Assembly: GCA_963777565.1 (NCBI GenBank)
Contig: CAVZQZ010000010.1
Location: 62,001 to 126,000 of the forward strand
Reading direction: 5' to 3'
DNA: 64,000 nt
Source: CALMEC01 sp963777565
GTDB lineage: Bacteria; Actinomycetota; Thermoleophilia; Miltoncostaeales; Miltoncostaeaceae
Each line of letters begins with the position of its first letter. The first letter of the stretch is position 1. Made by a program: the position numbers and the translations under genes. This document shows, one piece after another, positions 33,009 to 41,245 of the stretch. A model generated the notes under the pieces. It did not search any database. It had not been told where the DNA came from and saw nothing but the letters and a program-made list of their open reading frames with translations.

Positions 33009-33932
33009 ATGAATGACCCGGGCAGCATCCGTGTGCTGACGTGGAATCTCTTCCACGGCCAGGACGGGGCCCGCCTGGGCCCGACGATCGCGTCGACGAT
33101 CCTCGGATGCGGAGTGGACGACGGGTCGCGCCTGCACCTCAACCGCAAGTGGATCGACGAGATGGCGGGCCTCATCGCGTCGCGCCGGCCGACCGTCGCC
33201 GCGCTGCAGGAGGTGCCACCGCTGGCCGTGGACCGGCTCGCGTCGATCACCGGCATGCGGTCCGCGCATTCCCTCATGCCGCCGCTCATCGGATCCGTAC
33301 GCGCGCGGGGACGTCTCGCCGCGGCCAATCCCGACCTGTGGCGGACGCACGAGGGCACCGCGAACGTGGTGCTCGTCGCTGCACCCTGGGAGATCGTGCC
33401 CGGAGGGGTCTGGACGGTCCGCCACAATCCTCCCCGGTTCGTCGCGCGGAACGCGGCGGCGCTGGGCCTGCACCCGCGCGAGTCGTTGCACTGGCTGCTC
33501 GAGCCGCGTCGCCTGGTAGCCGCCCGCGTGCGCCATCCGTCGGGGCGCACGCTGACGGTCGCGTCGCTGCACTGCCACAACTCGCTGGAGTGGGAGGTGA
33601 TCGCCCGCGAGGTGCGTCGGGTCATCCCGCGCGTCCTTGAGCGCGTCCCGGCCGACGAGCCGGTGCTCGTCGCCGGCGACCTCAACGCCGCCGGCGTCGA
33701 GCATCCGGCGGTTCGCGCCCTCGTCGAGGCGGGCCTCGCGGAGGACACCACCGCGGACCTCGCCCTCGACCACATCTTCCACCGGGCCCTGCGGATCGCC
33801 GCGGCGCCGCGAGCCCTGGCGTCCGCGCTCCGCGAGGTCGCCGTGACCTGGCGGGGGCGGTCTCGCCGGGTCGTGCTGTCGGACCACGATCCTGTGGAGG
33901 GCGTCTATGCGTTGGTCGAGTCTGCGGGGTAG
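33009..33932 (+). CDS. Endonuclease/exonuclease/phosphatase family protein
   Basis: A 307-aa protein of the DNase I-like fold. The metal and catalytic motifs are in order: VLTWNLFHG (Asn), AALQEVPP (Glu), SLHCHNS (His region), VAGDLNAAG (Asp-Asn) and LSDHDPVEG (catalytic His). Members hydrolyse phosphodiesters of DNA, lipids or sphingomyelin; the substrate is not evident, and no signal peptide is seen. Confidence 0.85.
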   Translation: MNDPGSIRVLTWNLFHGQDGARLGPTIASTILGCGVDDGSRLHLNRKWIDEMAGLIASRRPTVAALQEVPPLAVDRLASITGMRSAHSLMPPLIGSVRARGRLAAANPDLWRTHEGTANVVLVAAPWEIVPGGVWTVRHNPPRFVARNAAALGLHPRESLHWLLEPRRLVAARVRHPSGRTLTVASLHCHNSLEWEVIAREVRRVIPRVLERVPADEPVLVAGDLNAAGVEHPAVRALVEAGLAEDTTADLALDHIFHRALRIAAAPRALASALREVAVTWRGRSRRVVLSDHDPVEGVYALVESAG

Positions 33933-33935
33933 TCT
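33930..33935 (+). promoter_or_regulatory. -10 box before the short ORF at 33944
   Basis: TAGTCT, 8 bases before ATG 33944; overlaps the stop of the EEP gene. Confidence 0.4.
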
Positions 33936-33943
33936 GCGTCGGC

Positions 33944-34294
33944 ATGTGCGTCCTCTGCTACACGCCGATATCGGCCTTCGGCGAGATCACGGTCATCGGC
34001 GGGCCCTTCGTCGCCGCCGCCGTGATCCGGATCCGCGAGCGGCTGGGGCTGGGCTCGCCGTCCGACGAGGCTCAGTCGGATCCCGACCGCAGCCACGCGA
34101 GCGACACGCTCGCGACACATGCGCCGGCGCCCGCGGCGATGAAGGCGAGCGGGCGGGCGGCAAGCGGGGCATCCGGCCCGCCCTCGACGCCGACCGGCAC
34201 CCCGACCGCCGGGATGTCGATGGCGCACTTGAGGGCCCAGATCGTCGCGAAGGCCCCGGCGACCGCCGCGATGCCGGCGAGCCACCTGGCCTGA
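33944..34294 (+). CDS. Possible small protein overlapping an opposing gene
   Basis: A 116-codon frame preceded by a well-placed -10 box. The first 45 residues look protein-like: MCVLCYTPISAFGEITVIGG, then a hydrophobic stretch and a basic RIRERLGLG. From about 34072 on it lies antisense to the membrane gene and reads as low-complexity Ala/Ser/Pro. It may be a real small CxxC membrane protein with an overlapping tail, or chance. No homologue recognised. Confidence 0.3.
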   Translation: MCVLCYTPISAFGEITVIGGPFVAAAVIRIRERLGLGSPSDEAQSDPDRSHASDTLATHAPAPAAMKASGRAASGASGPPSTPTGTPTAGMSMAHLRAQIVAKAPATAAMPASHLA

Positions 34295-34509
34295 CGGGCC
34301 GAGGGCTCCGGCGCGAGCAGGGCGAGCCCGAGCCCCGCCGCGAGGATCACGACACCGAGCGGGACGAGGCCCCAGAGCTCCCCCGCGGCGTCGACGCCGC
34401 TGACGGGGAGTTCGCGTCCGGGGACGTCGATCCGGTACCAGTGCAGGAACGGCGCCGCGCAGATGAATGCGCCGAGGGCGGCGAGCGCGATGCCGACGAT
34501 CCTCGTCAT
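34072..34509 (-). CDS. Small polytopic membrane protein
   Basis: A 145-aa protein with four predicted helices and an N-terminus typical of small Trp-containing membrane proteins (PFLHWYRIDVPGRELPVSGVD). No known function. Start overlaps the stop of the DUF2079 gene (ATGA), making it the third gene of a run that begins at 36934. Confidence 0.65.
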   Translation of the reverse strand: MTRIVGIALAALGAFICAAPFLHWYRIDVPGRELPVSGVDAAGELWGLVPLGVVILAAGLGLALLAPEPSARQARWLAGIAAVAGAFATIWALKCAIDIPAVGVPVGVEGGPDAPLAARPLAFIAAGAGACVASVSLAWLRSGSD

Positions 34510-35987
34510 CCGGCGGTGCCCACGTGGTGAAAGACCAGCACGCCGTCGCGGTCCGACAGCAGGCGGAAGTCGGGGCGGGCCCGCAAGCGTGCGACCGCAG
34601 CCGCATGGGCGATCGGATCGACGTCGTCGTCGACGTCGGGTTGCCGCAGATCGACCACGACGTACTCGGCATCCGCGATCGTCGGGAACGTCAGGATGCG
34701 CCGCCGGTCGGAGAGGTGCCCCGCGATGCGATTGCCGGCCGACACCACGGCGCCGTCCGGCACGAGGGCGACGGCGTCACGCAGGAGCGCCGTCCGGGCG
34801 GGGATGCCGTACTGCTCGGCGCGCACCTTCGACCCGCCGGGGACGTGCTGCCAGAACGGCAACGGCCCGAGTAGGCAGCCCGCGACGATCCCGGCGACCA
34901 CCAGCGCAGCTGCCACCCGCGCGGGCGACGCCACGAGGCGGACCACCCAGCCTGGGTGGCGGCGGGCGCGCAGCGTCGCAAGGCCGCGGATCGCGGCGGC
35001 GATCAGGAACGGCGCAATCACGGCCGAGTAGTGGTACTCGATGTGGTGCTGCTCGGGACGGCTGGACAGCAGGTTGAGGACGAGATCCGGGAGGGCTCCC
35101 GCAGCGAGCAGCGGGGCGAACAGCGAGAGCGCCAGGAGCGGGAGCAGGAGTGCGAGGAGATACCGCCCCCCGTCCGCCGTCGCCCCCTGTCGGATCGCCT
35201 CCCACGGTTGGGTCACGACGGTGCGCAGCACGTCGCCGGTGTCGGAGCCGAGGTCGCCGTAGCGGTCGCTCACGAACGCGCTGGCATTCCCGCCGTTGTA
35301 GTGCGGGATGATCACCCACACCGCGATCGCCGTCCAGGCGAGCGATGCGGCCGCGAGGATCGCGCCGGCCCACCGCCGCCCCAGGCTGACCGCCATCCAG
35401 ATCCCGAGGATCACCAGCGAGAGCCCGACCTGCTCCTTCGTCATGGCCGCAAGCGTCGCGGTCATCCCGAGGGTGACGTACCGTCCCTCGACCGCGGCCC
35501 AGATGCACCACAGGAGGAGCGGCGCGGCGAGGGTCACGGCGTGGAAGTCGAAGACGTTGGCCCACTGGATGGCCGGGAAGAGCAGGGTCACCGCGGCGAA
35601 CGCCACCGCGAGCAGCTCGTCCTCGAGCCATCGGCGGGCGAGCAGGTACGCCGGGATCGCCGCCGACGAGACGACGATCGCCTGCACCACCAGGAGCATC
35701 GAGGGGCTCGGCCAGACCCACCACAGCGGCGCGAAGAGCCCCAGGATCGGATCGACGTGGGCGCCGAGGCGGGACATCTGCACGCCGGACGGGTCGGTGA
35801 CGGTGAAGAGCTCTCCGTGCGCTGCGCTCCACACCGCCTGGGTCATGTTCCCGAGGTCGTAGCGCGCGGTGAAGAACCCACGGTGGCGCACCACGGAGAG
35901 CACAGCGAACGTGACCGCGTAGACCGTCGCGAGGCCGGCGACCACCATGAGCGGAGGGCGCACCGCGCGACGGCCGAGCCGGCTCAC
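34506..35987 (-). CDS. DUF2079 membrane protein
   Basis: A 493-aa polytopic protein (about eleven helices) of the DUF2079 family, widespread in actinobacteria and thought to resemble GT-C glycosyltransferases. Visible family marks are RYDLGNMTQAVWSAAHG, SRLGAHVDPILGLFAPLWW, WANVFDFHAVTLAAPLLLW, MTKEQVGLSL and SSRPEQHHIEYHYSAVIAPFL. Function unproven. GTG 35987 overlaps the upstream gene stop (GTGA). Confidence 0.8.
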   Translation of the reverse strand: MSRLGRRAVRPPLMVVAGLATVYAVTFAVLSVVRHRGFFTARYDLGNMTQAVWSAAHGELFTVTDPSGVQMSRLGAHVDPILGLFAPLWWVWPSPSMLLVVQAIVVSSAAIPAYLLARRWLEDELLAVAFAAVTLLFPAIQWANVFDFHAVTLAAPLLLWCIWAAVEGRYVTLGMTATLAAMTKEQVGLSLVILGIWMAVSLGRRWAGAILAAASLAWTAIAVWVIIPHYNGGNASAFVSDRYGDLGSDTGDVLRTVVTQPWEAIRQGATADGGRYLLALLLPLLALSLFAPLLAAGALPDLVLNLLSSRPEQHHIEYHYSAVIAPFLIAAAIRGLATLRARRHPGWVVRLVASPARVAAALVVAGIVAGCLLGPLPFWQHVPGGSKVRAEQYGIPARTALLRDAVALVPDGAVVSAGNRIAGHLSDRRRILTFPTIADAEYVVVDLRQPDVDDDVDPIAHAAAVARLRARPDFRLLSDRDGVLVFHHVGTAG

Positions 35988-36934
35988 CTCCTGCGCCCCA
36001 CCAGCACCGCGATGCCGACGAAGACGAGCTCGATGACGACCATCGCGAATCGCAACCCCACCGAGACGGCGATGGCGACCCCGCCCGGCAGGTTGCGCGA
36101 CAGCGCGAGTGCGAAGATGCCGTCGCGAATCCCGATCCCGGACGGCAGCACGAACGCCAGGAACGAGATCACGAATGCCAGGAGGAACGCGAGGCCGACC
36201 TCGAGCGGGCCCCCGGCCTGGGCGCCGGCCGCCGACCGCACGAGCGCCCAGACGCCGATCACCAGCGGCAGCGTGCCGAGGGTGTACAGCAGAAGCAGCC
36301 GTATCACCTGCCGGCCGGAGAACAGCGTCTCGAGTGGTGGCCGTCCCAGCTTCCGCAGCGCCCATGTCGACATCCGCCTGAAAGGCACCGGGTGCAAGCA
36401 AGCGAGAACGACCGGCACGACCGCCAGGAGCCAGAGCAGCCTGCCCTCACCGGGGTTGCCGTAGGTGGCGAGGAAGGCCACAGCTCCGACGGTCGCGATG
36501 CCGAGGGCGAGTACCTGCTCGTAGGCCGTGGCGGCCAACGTCACGCGCCGGGGGACCCCTTCGTCGTGCGAGAGCACCGCCCGCCCGATGACCATCATGA
36601 CGTTGCCCGGAACGTACCGGGCCAGAAGCGACCGAGCCCAGATCGAGAGCGCGAGCGCCGGCGGTGGATGGATCGGTGAGAGCCACTCGACGGACCGCCC
36701 GTATGCGAGCCCGTTAAAGGTGTAGTTGAGCAGTATCAGCACCGCGCCGAGCACGATCCACGCCGGATCGAGCTGCCAGTCGTACTGCGAGACGTGGCTC
36801 CACCCTCGGGCCAGCACGACGGCCAGCGCCGCGACCACGAGTACGACGACGATCGCGGTGATCCACCGCCTCCGGCTGCCCTTCTTCGCCGGTGGCACCG
36901 CGACGTCGGGCATTTCGGGATCGGCGAGGCTCAC
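35984..36934 (-). CDS. Lysylphosphatidylglycerol synthase TM-region/UPF0104 protein
   Basis: A 316-aa integral membrane protein of the UPF0104/AglD-like family, with about eight helices. SIWARSLLARYVPGNVMMVIGR and VLPSGIGIRDGIFAL are the two characteristic stretches. Such proteins act as flippases or accessory factors for lipid-linked sugars or aminoacyl lipids; no aminoacyl-transferase domain is attached here. A TACAGT box lies 8 bases before the GTG. Confidence 0.75.
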   Translation of the reverse strand: MSLADPEMPDVAVPPAKKGSRRRWITAIVVVLVVAALAVVLARGWSHVSQYDWQLDPAWIVLGAVLILLNYTFNGLAYGRSVEWLSPIHPPPALALSIWARSLLARYVPGNVMMVIGRAVLSHDEGVPRRVTLAATAYEQVLALGIATVGAVAFLATYGNPGEGRLLWLLAVVPVVLACLHPVPFRRMSTWALRKLGRPPLETLFSGRQVIRLLLLYTLGTLPLVIGVWALVRSAAGAQAGGPLEVGLAFLLAFVISFLAFVLPSGIGIRDGIFALALSRNLPGGVAIAVSVGLRFAMVVIELVFVGIAVLVGRRR

Positions 36935-36942
36935 GCCGGGGA

Positions 36943-36948
36943 ACTGTA
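36943..36948 (-). promoter_or_regulatory. -10 box of the UPF0104-DUF2079 operon
   Basis: TACAGT on the minus strand, 8 bases before GTG 36934. Confidence 0.5.
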
Positions 36949-37015
36949 GTGGCGCCCACCCCGGCGGACGCAGACGGTCGTCTGCGCGCGCCCCGCCTCA
37001 TCGCACGCGGTGAAC

Positions 37016-37903
37016 CTACGGGATCACGCCGCTGGCTCGCAGGAACCCCTGCGCCGCCGCAGCCGCGTCCTGCCCGTCGAGGTCGACGGCGCCCAGGAGC
37101 GTCCGCATGTTCTGGCTCGTGAGGAGTGCCGCCACGCGATCCAGCGTCGGTGCGAAGGTGGCGGGTGCCGAGGCGCGATACGCCTGGCTCACCACCGCGA
37201 CCCCGTGCTGTGGGGTACCCGCCAGCCGCCGCGTCGTGTCGCGGAGCGCGACGAGCGCGAGGCGTCCCGCGCGTGGCTCGGCGCCGCTCGAGAGCACGCA
37301 ATGGGCCCGTCGATGCGCGATGACGTCGAACCTGCCGGTGCCCGGAGACACGATGACCCGGCGGAATCTGACGCGAAGCGCCGCCAGACCGTCGGCCCGC
37401 ACGACATGGGCGGGGTTCACCGCGTACGTGAGCCTCGGCGCCGCGGCGCCGAGCGAGAGCAGGCCGCCGAGCTTGTGCGCGCGAACCGCCGCGGTCGTGC
37501 AGGCGACCTGCGGCGCGTCGTCGTATTGGGCGACGGACTGGAGCGCTTGCGAGCGCGCGGCGAGCAGGGTCGTCAGCGTGCTCCGCAGGCGGGCGTCGTC
37601 GCGCTCTTTGGGTCGTGCGAGCACGCGTTCGAGCAGCGTGGCGCTCTCAGTCATGTACACGTCGGCGTTCCCCAGGCGGGTCGCAGCCTCGGCGGCGGCG
37701 GCGCTGGGAGCGCTCGAGCGGGTGACCGTGAATCCCTGCGCGGCGAGCGCTTGGGCGACCGCCTCGGCGGCGAGTCGGGTGGCGGACGTGCCACTGTCGG
37801 CGATCCTGACCTGCGTGCCCGCGCCGATCGCCGGTCCGGCGACGGTAAGCGCGAGCAGCGTTGTCAGGGCGGCGGCCCTACCTGATCTGAACGAGCGTTC
37901 CAT
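37016..37903 (-). CDS. Orphan OpuAC-type substrate-binding protein
   Basis: A 295-aa exported protein with a signal peptide (about 1-27, ending VAGPAIGAG). The mature part has the architecture of glycine-betaine/choline binding proteins (OpuAC): TQVRIADSGTSATRLAAEAVAQAL, GNADVYMTESATLL, YAVNPAHVVRADGLAAL and LLGAVDLDGQDAAAAAQGFLRASG. No permease or ATPase gene lies nearby, and the usual aromatic cage is not obvious. Its start lies inside the end of the L,D-transpeptidase gene (26-base overlap), suggesting coupled expression. Confidence 0.65.
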   Translation of the reverse strand: MERSFRSGRAAALTTLLALTVAGPAIGAGTQVRIADSGTSATRLAAEAVAQALAAQGFTVTRSSAPSAAAAEAATRLGNADVYMTESATLLERVLARPKERDDARLRSTLTTLLAARSQALQSVAQYDDAPQVACTTAAVRAHKLGGLLSLGAAAPRLTYAVNPAHVVRADGLAALRVRFRRVIVSPGTGRFDVIAHRRAHCVLSSGAEPRAGRLALVALRDTTRRLAGTPQHGVAVVSQAYRASAPATFAPTLDRVAALLTSQNMRTLLGAVDLDGQDAAAAAQGFLRASGVIP

Positions 37904-38927
37904 AGGACGCGAATGCGTAGAGGGTGGGCGCCTCGGGATAGCCGATCCGGATGCATCCGTGGGACGCCCAGTAGGCGGGGACGTTGGGGTACTCGTGGAA
38001 CGCGTAGCCGCCGCTGAAGTAGCTCGCGTACGGCAGCCATACGCTGAACGGGTTGGACCACGACATGCGTTCCTTGCGATAGATGTGGAACGTGCCGCGG
38101 GGGGTGCGGCCGCCCGCGCCGGTGGAGACGTGTATGGCCCGCTTCACCACGCCCCGCTCGATGAGGAGCGCGACGCCCTTGTACCGGTCGACCTCGATGC
38201 GCCGGCCGCCGCCGGCAGCCCGGGGACGTGGGATCCGCGCCACGTTCAGGCGTCGACGGGTGGCGAGGTTCGCATCGCCGGTCCGGGCGAGCCCCTCCCA
38301 CGCCTGGAAGGCGAGCAGGGCCTGGGACGTGCGGTAGTCGAGCCGGCGGTTGACCATTCCGGTCGCGAGGTAGCGAAGCGCCACGAGCCGGCGCTGCACC
38401 GCCGCGATCCCGACGGGGACCGGGCCGATGACCTCGCGCTTCGCGATGGAGCCGAGCGTGATGAGGGCTCCCGGGTCCTCTCCGGGTCCCGGGATCGGTT
38501 CGGCGCCGAGGAGGATCCGCACGGCGCCGACGTCGGCGGCCTCGGTCACGGTGTGCATGATCTGTGCGAGGCGCATCTCGACGGCCTCGCCGGTGCCGCT
38601 GGCTGCGAAGCCCTCCGGCACCCGCAGGTACGCGACTCCGTTTGCGACCACGGCCTCCTTGAGGACGGTCCCTCGGGGGATGGCCGTGCGGATGCCGTCG
38701 CGCCGCTCGGTGGCATTCGGCCCGCGGAAGAGTGCGCGCACCGCGGCCTCGAGCCGGTTGGCGCCGGGCGCCACGGGTCGCTCGACGGTTTGGAGCCGGT
38801 CGTCGCGCGCGAAGAACACCTTGACTTGCGACGCCGCTGCCGCGGGGCCGGTGGTGATGCCCATAAGGACGGCGGCGACCATGCCCAGGATCAGGAGCCG
38901 GGCGTACCGCTTGAGCGGGAGCGTCAC
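37878..38927 (-). CDS. L,D-transpeptidase with GerMN and peptidoglycan-binding domains
   Basis: A 349-aa exported protein: signal peptide (1-32), a GerMN domain (about 34-165, GxxRTAIPRGTVLKEAVV, YLRVPEGF), a PG_binding_1 helix bundle (about 172-228) and a YkuD catalytic domain (about 245-349). The catalytic motif is H311...SHGCIRI with H323 and Cys325. It should form 3-3 cross-links in peptidoglycan or attach proteins. The GerMN domain is better known from spore germination and LpqB-type lipoproteins, so the fusion is unusual. A TAAGTT box is 6 bases before the GTG. Confidence 0.87.
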   Translation of the reverse strand: MTLPLKRYARLLILGMVAAVLMGITTGPAAAASQVKVFFARDDRLQTVERPVAPGANRLEAAVRALFRGPNATERRDGIRTAIPRGTVLKEAVVANGVAYLRVPEGFAASGTGEAVEMRLAQIMHTVTEAADVGAVRILLGAEPIPGPGEDPGALITLGSIAKREVIGPVPVGIAAVQRRLVALRYLATGMVNRRLDYRTSQALLAFQAWEGLARTGDANLATRRRLNVARIPRPRAAGGGRRIEVDRYKGVALLIERGVVKRAIHVSTGAGGRTPRGTFHIYRKERMSWSNPFSVWLPYASYFSGGYAFHEYPNVPAYWASHGCIRIGYPEAPTLYAFASYGTLVQIR

Positions 38928-38945
38928 ACCATGAACTTACATGGT
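38928..38945. promoter_or_regulatory. Inverted repeat over the L,D-transpeptidase promoter
   Basis: ACCATG-AACTTA-CATGGT: perfect 6-bp arms enclosing the minus-strand TAAGTT -10 box (38934-38939). Its position, between the start codon and the -10, suits an operator. Confidence 0.45.
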
Positions 38946-38989
38946 CAAGGATCGGATTCCTTCTTGGGAACCGCGTCCGCCGCGACGTC

Positions 38990-39937
38990 CTAGTCGATCA
39001 CCCGGTCGATCCTTGCGGCGACCTCGTCGACGTCGCGGCGCAGGTGATTTTGCTGGATCATCTCGCTCAGGAGCCCGATCGTGAACAGCTGCACGCCGAC
39101 CACGATGAGCAGCACGCCGAGCAGCAGGAGCGGCCGGCCACCGATGGCGTGGCCCGCGATCTTGAGGGCGGCCATGTAGACGGAGATCGCGAATCCCACG
39201 ATCGAGAAGGCGAGGCCCAGACCTCCGAAGAGGTGCATGGGCCGCCAGCGGAACCGGCCGATGAACATGATCGTGAGGAGGTCGAGAAACCCGCGCACGT
39301 ACCGCTCGAGGCCGTACTTCGAGCGCCCGTAGCGGCGCGGACGGTGGTTGACGGCCATCTCGCGCACGCGGAACCCCTCCGCCGCCGCCATGACGGGGAT
39401 GTAGCGGTAGAGGTCGCCCGACAGCGACAGCGACCGCACCACCTCCGCCCGGTATGCCTTGAGGCCGCAGTTGAGGTCGTGCAGCGCGAGGCCGGAGAGA
39501 CGCGCGGTGACCCCGTTGAACACCTTGGACGCCGCCCGCTTCGTCCATCCGTCGCGCCGCTCGGCCTTCCAGCCGCTCACAAGGTCGGCGCCCTCCTCGA
39601 GCGCGTCGATCATCGCCGGCAGCTCCGTCGGGTCGTCCTGGAGATCGGCGTCCATCGTGATCACGGCGTCGCCGGACGCATGACGGAACCCCGCCATGAG
39701 CGCCGCGCCCTTGCCGAAGTTTCGTCGCAGCCGGACCACCCGCACCTCGGGCTCGGAGGCGGCGAGCTCTTCGAGCACCGCGAAGCTGCCGTCCTGGGAG
39801 CCGTCGTCGACGAAGATCACCTCCGCCGGCCGCCCGAGCGAGCGCACGACCGGGAGGAGCTCATCGGCGAGCGGCCGGAGCGATTCGTGCTCGTTGTACA
39901 CGGGGACGACCACGGAGATCGAGGAGAGCGTCGGCAT
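38990..39937 (-). CDS. Family 2 glycosyltransferase, DPM1/ArnC-like with membrane anchor
   Basis: A 315-aa GT2: SVVVPVYNEHESLRPL, DDGSQDGS, MDADLQDDP (DxD metal site near 96-98) and GLKAYR. Two helices at about 232-257 and 268-292 anchor it. It transfers a sugar from a nucleotide to undecaprenyl phosphate, making the lipid-linked donor that GT-C enzymes such as those at 10872 or 34506 would use. A TAGCAT box lies 9 bases before the ATG. Confidence 0.88.
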   Translation of the reverse strand: MPTLSSISVVVPVYNEHESLRPLADELLPVVRSLGRPAEVIFVDDGSQDGSFAVLEELAASEPEVRVVRLRRNFGKGAALMAGFRHASGDAVITMDADLQDDPTELPAMIDALEEGADLVSGWKAERRDGWTKRAASKVFNGVTARLSGLALHDLNCGLKAYRAEVVRSLSLSGDLYRYIPVMAAAEGFRVREMAVNHRPRRYGRSKYGLERYVRGFLDLLTIMFIGRFRWRPMHLFGGLGLAFSIVGFAISVYMAALKIAGHAIGGRPLLLLGVLLIVVGVQLFTIGLLSEMIQQNHLRRDVDEVAARIDRVID

Positions 39938-39946
39938 GTCCGCGCG

Positions 39947-39952
39947 ATGCTA
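39947..39952 (-). promoter_or_regulatory. -10 box of the GT2 gene
   Basis: TAGCAT on the minus strand, 9 bases before ATG 39937. Confidence 0.45.
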
Positions 39953-39982
39953 TTGGTCTCTGGGAGGCCGGACGCCGGGCGG

Positions 39983-39988
39983 TATGGT
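39983..39988 (+). promoter_or_regulatory. -10 box of moeA
   Basis: TATGGT, 6 bases before ATG 39995. Confidence 0.5.
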
Positions 39989-39994
39989 CTTCGG

Positions 39995-41245
39995 ATGCCC
40001 GGAGCTCGCGTGGTCCCGTACGACGAGGCGTTGGCCATCGTGCTCGCCGCGTGCCGGCCGCTGGGGACGGAGCGCGTTGCGCTGGCCGAGGCCGCCGGAC
40101 GGGTCCTGGCCGTGGCACCGCGCGTCGCGACCCCCATCCCGCCCTTCCCGAACAGCGCGATGGACGGCTACGCGCTTCGGCTCGCGGACGTCCCGGACGT
40201 TGGGGGCCCGCTTCCCCTCGATCCGCCCGTGCCGGCCGGCACGGCGCCCGGACCCCTGCGCCCGGGGCACGCGGCGCCGATCGCGACCGGGGGGCCCGTG
40301 CCGGAGGGCGCCGACACCATCGTGCCGATCGAGGACGCCCCCCGCGCCGACGGCATGGTCCGTGTCCCGGGCGGGCTCGTCCTCGGGAGCTTCGTCCGCG
40401 CGGCCGGTAGCGACCTACCGGTCGGTGCGGCTCCGCTCATCCCCGGAACGCGGCTCGATCCCGCGGCGGGAGCGCTGCTCGCCGCCATCGGCGCGGTCGA
40501 GGTCGACGTCGTGCGCCGACCTCGCGTCATGCTGCTGTCGACGGGAGCCGAGCTCGTGCCACCCGCCGCCGTTCCGGGCCCCGCCCAGATCCGCGATTCG
40601 AACTCGACCGCGCTGACCTGGGCCCTCACCGCCGCCGGGGCGGAGATCGAGGCGCTCGGGATCGCCGACGACGACGTCGCGGACCTTCGCCCCCTGCTCG
40701 AGGCGGGCCTGTCCGCCGATCTGCTGGTCACGACGGCGGGCGTCTCGGTCGGCGAGCGCGACCTGGTCCGCGCCACCCTGGCGGACCTGGGCGTCGAGAC
40801 GCACTTCTGGGGAGTCGACCTCAAACCGGGCAAGCCCGTGGCGTTCGGGACGCGCGACCGCACCCTGGTCATCGCGCTGCCCGGAAACCCCGCCTCCAGC
40901 CTCGTCTGCTCGACCCTGTTCGCCGAGCCCGCGGTTCGCGCGCTCGGCGGGATGCTCGACGTCGCGCCGGCGCGGGAGCCCGCCGTCGCGGGAGACGGCT
41001 GGCCGGGGGTGGAGTCACGGCTGCATGCCGTCCGCTGCGCGCTCGCGGTCGCGGCCGACCGCGTGGTCGCGACGCCGACCGGCGATCAGCGCTCCCATCG
41101 CATCGGGTCGATGGTGGGCGCCGACGCCCTCGCGCTCCTCGAGCCCGGCCGGGCGGTCGTGGCGGGCGACCTCGTGACGATCATCCGGCTCGACCGCGCC
41201 GCGCCTACTGGTCGCGCTTCTTCTTCTTCTTTTTCTTCTTCTTGA
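39995..41245 (+). CDS. moeA: Molybdopterin molybdenumtransferase
   Basis: A 416-aa MoeA, inserting molybdate into adenylylated molybdopterin. PPFPNSAMDGYALR, ATGGPVPEGADTIVPIED, MLLSTGAELV, IRDSNSTAL, TTAGVSVGERD and ALPGNPASSLVC are all present. The last domain is followed by a Ser-rich tail (about SSSSFSSS) created by a TTC-repeat tract that on the other strand encodes the poly-Lys tail of the TetR protein. moaC and mogA are at 45294 and 45767. Confidence 0.93.
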   Translation: MPGARVVPYDEALAIVLAACRPLGTERVALAEAAGRVLAVAPRVATPIPPFPNSAMDGYALRLADVPDVGGPLPLDPPVPAGTAPGPLRPGHAAPIATGGPVPEGADTIVPIEDAPRADGMVRVPGGLVLGSFVRAAGSDLPVGAAPLIPGTRLDPAAGALLAAIGAVEVDVVRRPRVMLLSTGAELVPPAAVPGPAQIRDSNSTALTWALTAAGAEIEALGIADDDVADLRPLLEAGLSADLLVTTAGVSVGERDLVRATLADLGVETHFWGVDLKPGKPVAFGTRDRTLVIALPGNPASSLVCSTLFAEPAVRALGGMLDVAPAREPAVAGDGWPGVESRLHAVRCALAVAADRVVATPTGDQRSHRIGSMVGADALALLEPGRAVVAGDLVTIIRLDRAAPTGRASSSSFSSS

